From contig NC_083387.1 of NCBI RefSeq assembly GCF_031755915.1, positions 3,686,501-3,750,500 of the forward strand: DNA of 64,000 nt, written 5' to 3'. The position numbers were made by a program, and so were the translations under genes. Under the pieces are notes generated by a model. It saw only the letters and a program-made list of their open reading frames with translations, was not told the origin of the DNA and ran no database searches. Positions within the stretch are counted from its first letter, which is position 1. Each line of letters starts with the position of its first letter. Origin of the DNA: Ziziphus jujuba (lineage: Eukaryota > Streptophyta > Magnoliopsida > Rosales > Rhamnaceae). Positions 12,001-22,245 of the stretch are shown here, piece by piece.

Positions 12001-13146
12001 CCTTAGATTTGGGTTCAAGGGGTCGGAATTAGTGGGAAAAGTGGGCGGTGTGATCGGGAACTTGCCGGAATCAAGTTTTCCAATGAGCCACCATGGTCAT
12101 CGGAATCCATCACCGCCGGCGGTGCGTCCTGTGGCCATTGGCTGTAATTTTTGGAGAAAAGGTAGATCGAAGGACAGGTGACTCAACGGGACTGGCGGTG
12201 AGGCAAATGAAGGTCTGGTTTGAGAGAAATCGACCGGAGAATGAATCGATGCTACAGTCAGAAATCACCTCGATCCTAGCGCATCGACGGTTTGTTAGCC
12301 ATGATTTTTGGCTGGCTGGTCGGTTTTTAGGCTGGCTTCACGGTGGTCCAGTGTGTGTAGATCGGGAGTGGCCAGAAAAGGATGGATCTATGGTGGCCGT
12401 TGGTGACTCTCTCTCATCTCTTTCTCCCTCCTCTTTCTCTCCCCTCCACCTCACTTCTCACACGCCCCACACAACCATTTGCCCAATCAAAATGCCTCCC
12501 GTGGGTGTCACTGTGCACTCATGGGTTGGCCAGATTTTGACATGTGGCACACACACTGTTCACATATTCAAAAATAATATTAAAATATTATGGTATTGGT
12601 AAAATTTTGCAGGTCCATAACTTTTCAACAAAATGTCTAAATTAGGTGTGCCACTAGTCTATGAACTCGTATCGACGAGTCCTTCACAACCATGTATGAG
12701 TCAAAGCTCAATTTCACAAAAATAAAAAGTCAACTCTGGCACCCTTGGATAATTTGGACCTCAACTTGTTTTGCTCATAACTTTCAAACCGTAACTCCAT
12801 TTTCATCGTGCTACTAGTTTACGAACTCGGGTTGATGCTTACTTCGCAACGGTGCCTCGATCAACCTCAAATTCTTGCACAGTCAAAAAGTCAAAGTTTG
12901 ACACTTCTTGATCAACGACGGTCAAACCTGGTCAACTTCGGTCAACTTGAGAAATTTCCGGCATACTTCGAAACGAGGTGTTACACTAGTTATCTACTGA
13001 TATGCATAAGTGTGTGTAAATAGTCACAAAAAGGTGAGTCATGAGTGAACAGATACATTAGAGTGAAGCAGAGAGGTATAAATGCTGTAAATAGAAATCA
13101 GTTTTGTCCATAATAAAAGGTGTTCTTCAAATTGTTATTTTCGTCA
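9007..13146 (+). mobile_element. Copia element 1: 3' LTR, split by solo LTR F
   Basis: The LTR begins TGACAGAACATG next to the polypurine tract and is interrupted at 9230 by a minus-strand solo LTR. It continues from 12986 (TATCTACTGATATGC) and appears to end near 13146 (TTTTCGTCA). The 5' LTR is outside the window, so the end is placed only by the TG...CA rule. Without the insertion it is about 380 bp. Confidence 0.65.
9230..12985 (-). mobile_element. Solo LTR F, 3756 bp, minus strand
   Basis: On the plus strand it opens TGTCAGGACCC and closes GGTGTTACA, the reverse complement of the TGTAACACC...GTCCTGACA family. The flanks GTAGT (9225-9229) and CTAGT (12986-12990) agree at 4 of 5 bases, as expected for an aged 5-bp duplication. 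It is the longest copy of the family here. It has no internal region. The open frame at 12093-12602 lies in the GC-rich LTR body and resembles no protein I know. Confidence 0.88.
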
Positions 13147-15474
13147 TGCTAAATTGAAATCTAGTAGATTTACTGTAGGCATTTAGCGCGCCATTCCCTT
13201 CTTTTCTTATTCAGTTTCAACTGGGGGCCCGACATTCAAGAAGGAAAGTGAAAAGGGTATTGAAAGAGAAGACACAGGAAAGGAACGTTAATTCAAGTAA
13301 ATAAAGGTACAAAATTTTAAATTACGAGGCAAGTATTCATTAGAAAGACAGGCAGGAGAACATACAATTGAAAATAAAATAAAACACATATAAAGAACTA
13401 AAAAGAATTTCAAAAAAGACAAATCTATATGAGAAAAGAAATGTTAAAACAAAAAATATAAATAATATAATAGTCCATCTCTCTCGTTAGTTTAAACAAG
13501 TAATGATCCAATTAGGATAAAAAAAATCTCTATTCATTGTTGGTAATAAGGTACAAGGCATTACCTAGTTATTTGCATTGAATATAATAATGTTTTCTGT
13601 TTTGGGTTCTTTGACCCCAAAGTTTGATTAAAACGATTATGCTGACCAAATTATAATTGTAATTAATGACTTCCTGTGCGCAGAGGTGAAAATTAATTAA
13701 GAAGTCATACGTGCTTGAAAAAGGATTGTTAGATGATTATTCGATATTGCCGCATTAGTTAATTTGCAATGAATATAATAATGTTATTCTGTTTTTGGTC
13801 TATGACCCTGAAGTTTGATGAAAAAAATAGTCGGCGGAATTTTGTCTTTTGCCACGGATTTTTTTTTTCTCTTATAAAAACTCAAATTTACCCTTTATTT
13901 GTTTGTTTATTTATTTATTATTATTTTTATCCTATTTGTTTATTTATTTATTTATTATTATTATTTTTTAACTTACGACCCCACAACCCATCTATCTGCA
14001 TTCGGGCCAAAAAAATTTATCCAGTTTTGAACTTTCTCATTGCTCAGTAGCCATAGCTAGCCAACACAACATTAGTACCAAAAACAACAAAGAAAGAAAT
14101 ACAAAATCAATCACAAGTATAATAATCAAATAAAACCAAGTACGGGACTGGTTTTCACATACCCAAAATACCCTAATCCACATAAATCAAATCGTGCCTC
14201 CATCTCCATCTCTACGTAGCACATTTAGCATTTAACATTTTTTTGTTTTTTTTCCTTTTTCTATTTCATGTCAGCTTTATTACTGGATAAAAATAAATAG
14301 AGAGTTGGTTGCAAACCAATAGATATAACTGAGAAATAAAAACAAAAAGATGAGGAGAGGAGATGAAAAACCTAATAAATCACATACAGATCACCAAAAC
14401 TTTGGAATGGAAGAGTATCAGATCTGAAACTTTCTTTTATGAAAAGCTCTCTCTCCTAATAGGCAATAGAGACGGTGAACAATAAAATTGAAGCTTTAAC
14501 TTTTAAAAGGGCCAAATTGAAATTGCAAAGTAAAATTCCGTGGCAAAAGACAAAACCCTTGGCAATAACGTCACCAACAACAAAATGTTAAACAAACCAA
14601 AATATTAAGGACATTAAAAGAAAGTATAATAATTAAAGAATGAGGATCCTCTTGTCTCCATTTCCCTGCCTCGATCCACCTATTAATTAATGAACAGCAA
14701 CTCATTTGTATATATGCAACAATAATTAATTCTTTGTAAGAGTGCCAAATTATTCCTTTCCCCTTCAACCCAAAAGTTCCATATGTTTCAGGCATAGCAA
14801 TTATTCTTTCCCCCTTAAATAACCTAATATTGATTACATTCCCAAATAATCTGATTTTCATTAACTTTTCACAGGCATCTGATGCTGCATTATTTGATGA
14901 AGGAAAGGAATAAATAATTTTAAAAAAATAATGATTTCAATATGCTTATATCAACCATTAAGCAAAGTCAATATTGCTTGTGCTTGCTATCTTCCTCTTA
15001 AGAAAAATTAAAATAAAACATATACCTTCTCCTAGGTTTTTACTTTTTTATTTTTTTAACTTTTTAAGGAAAGAATATATAGTCGTGAAGCATGTCGAGT
15101 TCAAAATCGAATAATTGTTATCTACTTAAAGCATAAAACAACTTTGGAGTAGGATTTAAGTTTTGTGAAACTTTATCACATATTTTAAAAGAAAGAAACG
15201 ACATAAATTAACTTTTATGTATAAATCAAAGCCTCTCCATCTTTTTCCTTCTTTTTTTTCTTTTGAAATAAATAAGGTCATATATATTTTGAGAACAAAA
15301 ATCGCTAAAAATGTTAATTACATTCAGCGCGTAATTTGGCAATGGCACCCTAAAAATTAAACTTGAAGGAAATTAAATCAATGACTTAACTAACAAGCAT
15401 GCATGCATGCACTAGTTCTAATCGAACATCCTCAATAATAAATAGATAGGCTTTCACTCTCACATTGCAAAGCT
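13147..15474. other. Upstream region of ankyrin gene 1, paralogous to upstream of gene 4
   Basis: No gene is seen here. From about 13240 the sequence aligns in order with 59810-59897 and 61171-63317, so the promoter region was duplicated together with the gene. Landmarks found in both copies are AAATTACGAGGCAAGTATTC, GAATATAATAATGTT followed by AAGTTTGATTAAAA, and CATTAAGCAAAGTCAAT. A block of about 60 bp near 13574-13635 is repeated at about 13766-13825, and the same internal repeat occurs upstream of gene 4. The stretch also holds the TIR element at 13839-14556. Confidence 0.8.
13839..14556. mobile_element. MITE-like element with terminal inverted repeats, upstream of gene 1
   Basis: The motif ATTTTGTCTTTTGCCACGGA at the left end recurs as its reverse complement at the right end (14537-14556). 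A sister copy at 61697-62359 has a clearer inverted repeat of about 45-50 bp, reading on past TTGCAATC. Both copies occupy the same place relative to an ankyrin gene, so the element was there before the gene duplicated. No target duplication could be fixed, so the superfamily is open. Confidence 0.65.
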
Positions 15475-15482
15475 TATAAATA
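15475..15482 (+). promoter_or_regulatory. TATA box of gene 1
   Basis: TATAAATA lies 53 bp before the start codon at 15535. The same octamer is found at 63318 in front of gene 4, with similar flanks (GCTTATAAATAT, then GGATTAATGC or AGATTAATGC). Confidence 0.6.
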
Positions 15483-15534
15483 TTTCGGATTAATGCTAGC
15501 ATTGGCAGAGAATAGAAGAGAAGGATAAATAATA

Positions 15535-16466
15535 ATGGCAACAACTTCCAATGAGATTGAGAAAGAGAAGAATAGCAGCAGCAACAACAATCTGTTCACA
15601 ATTGCCATGAAAGGTGAATGGAAAGCAGTCGAGAATCTTTGTAAGGAAGATATCAGACGTCTAAAACAAAAGATCACAAAATCAGGTGCCACAGATTTAC
15701 ACTGCTAAAAAACTTGTGCAGCTGATTACCCAAGAGCAAGGATGTAAAGAATATCTCGCAGTTCAAAACGACGCAAGCTATACACCTCTCCATGTGGCAA
15801 CATTGACGGGAAGTGAGGTTATTTGCCGTTTGATGGTGAAAGCTGACCCTTCTCTAATCGGTGCTCGGAACAAGAAAGGAGAAACCCCTATCTTCTTCCG
15901 CTTTACATGGAAAGGCTAGAATTTTTATGTACTTAGACTCTGTCTGTGCTGCTAGCTATGGCCATTCCTATGCTAGAAGGAAAGATGGTGACACTTTTCT
16001 GCACGCTGCAATAGCAGGGGAACATATGGGTAACAACTAATCTAGCACTATTTTATTTAATCTAATTTAATGTCCTATCTCTTATTATATATATAGTCAT
16101 GTACGGACTTTAATTATTTGATTCACCTTAGAAAATTTATTTATGTGCATGGTCTTCATCTGACACCCAATTACATATAATTTGTGATATATATTCCAAA
16201 TTAATTCCATATAGTCCGCCATTAGTTAGGTGTCCACAAAGGTTGCCTTTTATACATAGCAAATTTTTGGAAAACTACATATGATAAGTTGAAAGCACAT
16301 TAATGTTGAAATGCAGATTTGGCATATCAGATTATTGATAAATATGGAGAGCTTGTTGGAGCCGTAAATGAGAAAGGTTATACTACCCTCCATATTTTGG
16401 CCACTAAGCCTACTGCTTTCCCAAGTGGTAACAAACTTGGATGGTTAAACAGATATATTTATCACT
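15535..16466 (+). pseudogene. Ankyrin-PGG gene 1, exons 1-2 (disrupted)
   Basis: This is the N-terminal half of an ACD6/ITN1-type ankyrin protein. Exon 1 (15535-16029) starts MATTSNEIEKEKN and contains LFTIAMKGEWKAVENLCKED, the same beginning as gene 4. Compared with gene 4 it lacks 29 bases just after the codons for KSGAT (near 15688). This shifts the frame into a stop and removes the core of the first ankyrin repeat. Downstream repeats (SYTPLHVATLTGSEVICRL and KKGETPIF) remain readable in another frame. A second shift follows near 15897. Exon 2 (16317-16466) reads DLAYQIIDKYGELVGAVNEK and TTLHILATKPTAF. The splice phase joins exon 2 to the exon at 27613 across about 11 kb of intron filled by retroelements. 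Confidence 0.85.
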
Positions 16467-16720
16467 GTAAGTAATTAATGGCTCATGATTTGAATCAATT
16501 TGACTACTTCATGTCTGAATTGAAGAACAAAGTTATATTACAACATTTTGATATTTCTTTTGAATATTTGACATCCTTTGGTCACTCAGAGTCAAAACAA
16601 TTAACCAAACTCTAATTTTTTTTTTTTAGTTTTCCAATTCCAACATACACCCTGATATGAGAAAATGCCTAGAATTTGCAATTTTGATCGGGTTTGATCA
16701 AGGTTGATTAAGGTTGTCCA

Positions 16721-19700
16721 TATAATACCCCGTCCCAAAGTACAACGGAAATTTTCCAACTTTGACCGAGGTTGACCATTGACCGTTGACTTTCACCGTT
16801 GACCAAGGGGTCGAAAGTTGACTTTTGACTCAGATGGAATTCTAGGTTGACTGAGGTACCGTTACGAAGTACACGTTGGCACGAGTTCATAGACTAGTAG
16901 CACGTTGAAAACAAAGCTATGGTTTGAAAGTTATGAGCAAAACAAGCTGGGGTCCAAACTATCCAAGGGTGCCGGAGTTGACTTTTTATTTATGGGAAAA
17001 TGAGCTTTGACTCATACATGGTTGTGAAGTGTTCGTCAATACGAGTGCGTAGACTAGCGGCACGTCCGATTTGGACATGTGGTTTGAAAGTTATAAACCT
17101 GTAGAGTTTTTTTAAACACTGTATTATTTTAATATTATTTTTAAACATGTAACAATGTGCCACGTGTGACTTAATAAATGTGACCATGTGTCACCATGAT
17201 GAGATGCCACATGTCAACCATGCTTAATACCATATTATTTTATTATCGTTATTTTATATAATAATATTATTTTTAATATTATTTAATTATTTTATTTTAT
17301 TTTCTTTTATTTCTTTTTCTTTCTTTTTCTTTTCTTTTTTCTTTTTTTTCTTTTCCCCCACGTGGGAAAACACCCAACCCCACCCGAGCCTTTTCCTTCT
17401 TCTTCTTCTTCTTCTTTCTTTCCTTCTTTCTTCCTTCCCACCGGCCATCCCTCTCTCTCTCCCGTGTTCATCTTTCTCCGGCCACCACAAGCCACATGCG
17501 CCGGCCACCGTCCAAGACCACATGCCGGCGAGCTCACCAGCCAAATTTGGCAGCCGACCGGCCGGCTACGTGCCCAGATCGGGACGGTGAAGTCGGCGGC
17601 GGCGAATTTAAATTTTCCGACGATTCTGCCATATTCCGGCCAACCCAGTCCAAATTAAACCTCCTTTCCCCCTATTTTGGGTCTTCTGATCCCAAATATG
17701 GCCTCCAATTTCCAAAATTCGAAGCGGTTTGCGAGATACGAGGAGTTGAATTTCGGCCGGCGCTTCACGGGTAAATTCCGGCCACCGCCGGTCAAAATGG
17801 GTCCGACGAAGGTTGGTTTCACGTTCCTCATCTTGTAAGCTTTCCATAGACATATAATTTGCGTATTTTGGATAACGTTTGTGTTAGGCCCCCGGGTACC
17901 GGGTATTAATTACCCGAATAAAATATTATTTTATTTGACTGTGTAAAATTGTTAATTTAGGAGCACGTGTGAATTGTGGAATCGATCCTATGGTGGATCA
18001 TGGTTTAATTGCGTGCTCGAGGTGAGTGACCCACCTTTAAAATTATTTTGGGGTGATTAATTATATTTATTTGGTGTTAATTTGATATCTGGAATTTTTG
18101 CTCATGTGTGGAATTTAAAAATAATTGTGAGAAAAATATTATTATATATGTATGCATATGTTTATTGGTGCTAAACGAAAATTTGGGTTATTAATGAATT
18201 TCTGTTTATTATTGTGATATAATTGCATTTATCATGCATGAGCAAGGTGGTTTCAAGTAATTAATTATATTTGGATTTTAATATTATTTTTGGACATGAT
18301 TTGATTTTTAAATATTTCAAGGAAAATATTTATTTAAGTTGGTGATTTCAATTTTTATAATTATGCCCATGGAATATCATGTGGTTTAATTTATTATATT
18401 TCAGAAATATTTATGCCATTGGAAAATTTTGAATATTTAAATTGGTGGATTTGAGAGCTGGTGGATTTAAAAATTATGGAATTTATGCGATGAATTTATG
18501 ACGATGATTATAAAGGAATTGTGGAAAAATTACGGGTTTAACTGGATGGAATAAACCCGGTATATTTATGGAAAATTTGGAATTTTGAGATGTATTGATT
18601 TATGATTTTTAGATGCACCATACACGTACTGTTGTTCTGTTTATATGTGATATGGTTAGTGTGCACACGGATGTGATTAGTGCGCGGGTGGGTGTGAGTA
18701 GCGCGCAGATGATTTATGGGGTTATCCTGTGTTTACCATTGGATGAGGGTAGGCCGCCCCTCCATGGCCGGGACGCCTGTTTGCAGCGGCGCGGTGGGAC
18801 GCCATGCGACCATATGCCAGTTTCTCTCTATAACCTCCTGTCTGGCGGTACCTCGGGACGCTGGGTACTGTTGGCGCCACTAGTATATAGTGGGTGCATT
18901 AAGTGATTTTCAGAACTGGGATTTAAAAATAAATATTTTGAGATTGCATTGGAATAAAGAATATAATTAATGCTGTTTTTATTAATCATTGAATGGGGAT
19001 TTTAAGTTGATTTAATTTTCCCTTTACTTAATTATTCAATAAATTAATTTCTTTTTTTATTATAAATTTTGAATGCTTGATTTATTATATTATTTGATAT
19101 TTGGTTGAATAAATTGATTCCTTGGTTTTCGGGGATTATGAATAAAGGGTTTTGTGAAAATGTTTTACAAGGGAAACTTTTCCAACCGAGAGAATCGTAA
19201 GGGTTTTGAGAGAAAATATTATTTCCAATTAATTATTATTTATCTACTTAATTATCGTGGTATTATAATTGTGTAGTAGATAGGGTCACTCACTGAGATG
19301 ATTAGCATCTCATATTTTTTTAAATTTCGTTCCTCTAGGTACCAGGTTTTGTCGGTATTCATCCGGAGCGAATTTGATCTTCATCGCTGCCGTAAAGTGA
19401 GAAGTCCTCCTCGTCTCCATTTATTTTATTGTAATATTCCTTTCATCCTTATTGTGTAATTTCTATACTTATTATTACTTCATGAAGCTCTGTATACTGT
19501 CTCGGACATAAATGTATTAATTATGCACTAAGTTACTGTTATTTATTTTGAAGTGCTGAAATTTGTGGAATTACATTGTAGTAATGTGGGAGGAATAAGG
19601 GGATGAATATAGAAGTGTGTTTTCAGTGCAGGATTTTGTGGTAAGTCCATCCCTTAGGGGAGATTCTGCCGGATTTTCCATTGGAGGGTCCGGTAGGGTT

Positions 19701-19758
19701 TTCCTGGGATCAAGGCTTGTCTAGGATTCCGATGAGGAATTTTGGACGGGTCCTGACA
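16721..19758 (+). mobile_element. Solo LTR C, 3038 bp, inside element D
   Basis: It begins TATAATACCCCGTCCC (the family's TGTAACACCCC with substitutions) and ends GGACGGGTCCTGACA. The flanks GTCCA (16716-16720) and GACCA (19759-19763) match at 4 of 5. D sequence continues on both sides as in the uninterrupted 3' LTR of D. It contains a CT/CTTC-rich tract (about 17380-17465) and a GC-rich block (17440-17830), and no coding region. Confidence 0.9.
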
Positions 19759-19976
19759 GACCAAGTAGGTTTTATGGTTGATTTTTTATTGTAAGAAAAA
19801 TTTTGTGTTGATTGAAGTACCATGGAAAAGTACTCATCCACACGAGTATGTAGACTAGTAGTTTGCCAAAATCAGAGTTAAGAATAGAAAATTATGGTCA
19901 AAACAAAATGTGATCCGGATTGATCAGTGAGTTCGAAGTTTACTTTTTATCTATATGGATTTTGATGTTGACTCAT

Positions 19977-21123
19977 TGATGTGATTCCGCCCGAGCCCGC
20001 TCCACCGATAACCCGCTGGGGTGCTGACTCGACACGGATGAAGACTAGGCCAATCACAAGAGCTCAAATTAAGAGATTTAAGGGAAACCTGGGAGTATTT
20101 ATACAGAGGGTAATCAATCTCAACAGAGCTTGTCCATACTTGAAGATACAAAGCCTATTCGAAGCATCCAAGTGGTGGAAGCTGATACGAACCCAGGTGA
20201 CTGTTTTGGTACATTTTTGGAGTCCGGGAAGTATGAAATGGTTCCAATGATTTATGGGTTCAATACATATGCCTAAGAGGTCATGGAATCAAGTTAAAGC
20301 AGCCTCAAATGCAATCAAAAAGGGCTTGTACGGACAGCATCAAGAATTTGGCCGAATTTGCTGTATTGCTTGCTGGCTTTACTGTATTTTACTGTATTAG
20401 CCTTTTCTTATTTTTCCAAGCATGGGCAACGTGTGGGACTTCATATTCAGCTTATTTGGGATCCTAAAAAGCATCTAGAAGCTGATTTGAAGCTCAAAGA
20501 GGTCAAAGATTGGTCAAAGTCAAATTAGTCAAAAAGCTAGTATTATAGTTTCCTAATTTTATTCTACTTTTTGTTTTAGGAAACTACCATTACTTTTTAG
20601 TTTTTATTTATTTATTTTCTGGACAAATAAGTTTAGGAAAGTTATTATTTTATTATTTTCATTGTAAATTAATTAATTCCTAATTCAAAATAAAGGAATT
20701 AATTAATCAATTTTAGTTTAGGAAACTTAGTTTAGGACATATTAGAATTCGGCCAAGTTTCCTAATTCCTATAGGAGTCCGGTTTTGAATTAATTTTTTA
20801 GGGTTTATTTTGTTTCTTTCAAAGCCTATTTAAAGGCTTATTTTTCAATAAGAAAAAAACTTTGATTTGATTAAGAATATACTTGTGAGATTAATTATCT
20901 CTTTGTTCTTTGAGAACACCTAAAACACCATTAGAGAATTGGTTGTTTTAGCTTGACTTATCAATAGGTTTTTCATCCCCTATTGTGGCGTCTACATTAT
21001 ACTAAGGTTTCTAACCACAGGTTGGTTAGGGGTTGAGGTCCATTCCATTAGAACTTGAACTTAATTAAAGATCCGGGCTAATATAATACGGGTTTAGGAG
21101 CAGGTCGTCGTAGGTTCGTATCA
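19977..21123 (+). repeat. 5' LTR of Ty3-like copy 1
   Basis: This is a TG...CA repeat of 1147 bp that matches 25135-26268. The open frame at 19981-20250 inside it is the LTR-encoded polyprotein tail ([15 protein letters not shown]), not a separate gene. A likely TATA region is CCTATTTAAAGGCTTA near 20825. Confidence 0.93.
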
Positions 21124-21125
21124 TT

Positions 21126-21137
21126 TGGTATCAGAGC
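21126..21137 (+). promoter_or_regulatory. Primer-binding site of Ty3-like copy 1
   Basis: TGGTATCAGAGC lies 2 bp after the 5' LTR and is complementary to the 3' end of plant initiator-Met tRNA. Copy 2 has one substitution at the matching place (TGGTATCAAAGC at 39719). Confidence 0.9.
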
Positions 21138-22245
21138 TAAATTTTGTTCAGGTTTGATCTATCTTTATTTGCTTTATTTGTTTTTGTGTTATTCTGCAAT
21201 TTTAGCATTAGGTTAAGGTTGCATCCATCCTATACACGTTCAGCATCTTAAGAAAAAAAAAAAAATTCATTCCTAGTTGAATTAGGATTTCCTAGTTTTA
21301 TCGTATTTTTGTTTCCTAATTTGTTGGTTGTCTTTTATCATTGTTCTTGTTAATTTTTGTTTTTGTTGATTTTCCTTTGCTGTTTTAGTCTTAGATATTT
21401 GCATTCATATATTCAAAAAAACAAAAAAAAAAAAAAAAACTGCACATTTTGTTTATTTGGAGGTCACGGGTTTGGTGTTTGTTTTGGAGTTGGAATTGCA
21501 ATTTTGGTAATTATTCTTGCTACTGCAGTTGTTTATGTTCTGTGAGTGAAAAAAAAAAAAAAAAAGAGGTAAAGCCGAATAAAAAAAAAAAAAAAACAGA
21601 AAAATATTTCGGTTTGTTGGAGTTTGATTTGTTTGCTGGAAATTTGTTGGAGCTGCTGGTTTTTGATTATTTATTCAATATTTGAGTTGCTGGGAAATTA
21701 TTTTTGCTGCTGGATATTTGGATTTTGGGTGTTTAAATTTTTTGGATTAAAATTAGTTAAAGGAATTGGTACAAAACTTGAATTACAAGAACAACAACCA
21801 ACACTTTTCTATATTTTTGTTCTCTTTGATTCTTGTTCGTATTTGAATTTCTTTTTCTGGAATTTTATTCTTGAACTCATAATCTACTACCATCTGGTGC
21901 AGTTTTAAAAAATTCCAACGTTTTCCCATTATTTTGTGTTTTCTTGACTAGAAAGCCGAAAAATTAGGATTTGTTGGATTCTTTCGGTATTGCCTACTTT
22001 TTGCTACTGTTTTGTTGATAAGTTTAATTAAAACATACTAGTGATCTAATTGCTGTTTTATGGGTGTTTTAATTAGAACTTTGAGATAATTCATTGAGTG
22101 GAAAAAGGCAAGAGTGTGTGAGCTTAAAAGAGGGTAAAAACCGAAACTAGTGTGCAAACACGAGTGTCGAGACCTTGTTTGAGTGAAACACGTGAGGGAG
22201 TGAATATTGTGAGGATTTATTTTATTTTTGCAGTATTTTACTAAC

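Noticed and set aside
12093..12602. 169-codon open frame
   Set aside because: It lies in the GC-rich body of solo LTR F on the strand opposite to the LTR and has no recognisable domain.
19981..20250. Small gene at the start of the 5' LTR of Ty3-like copy 1
   Set aside because: It is the LTR-encoded tail of the polyprotein, repeated in all four LTRs.
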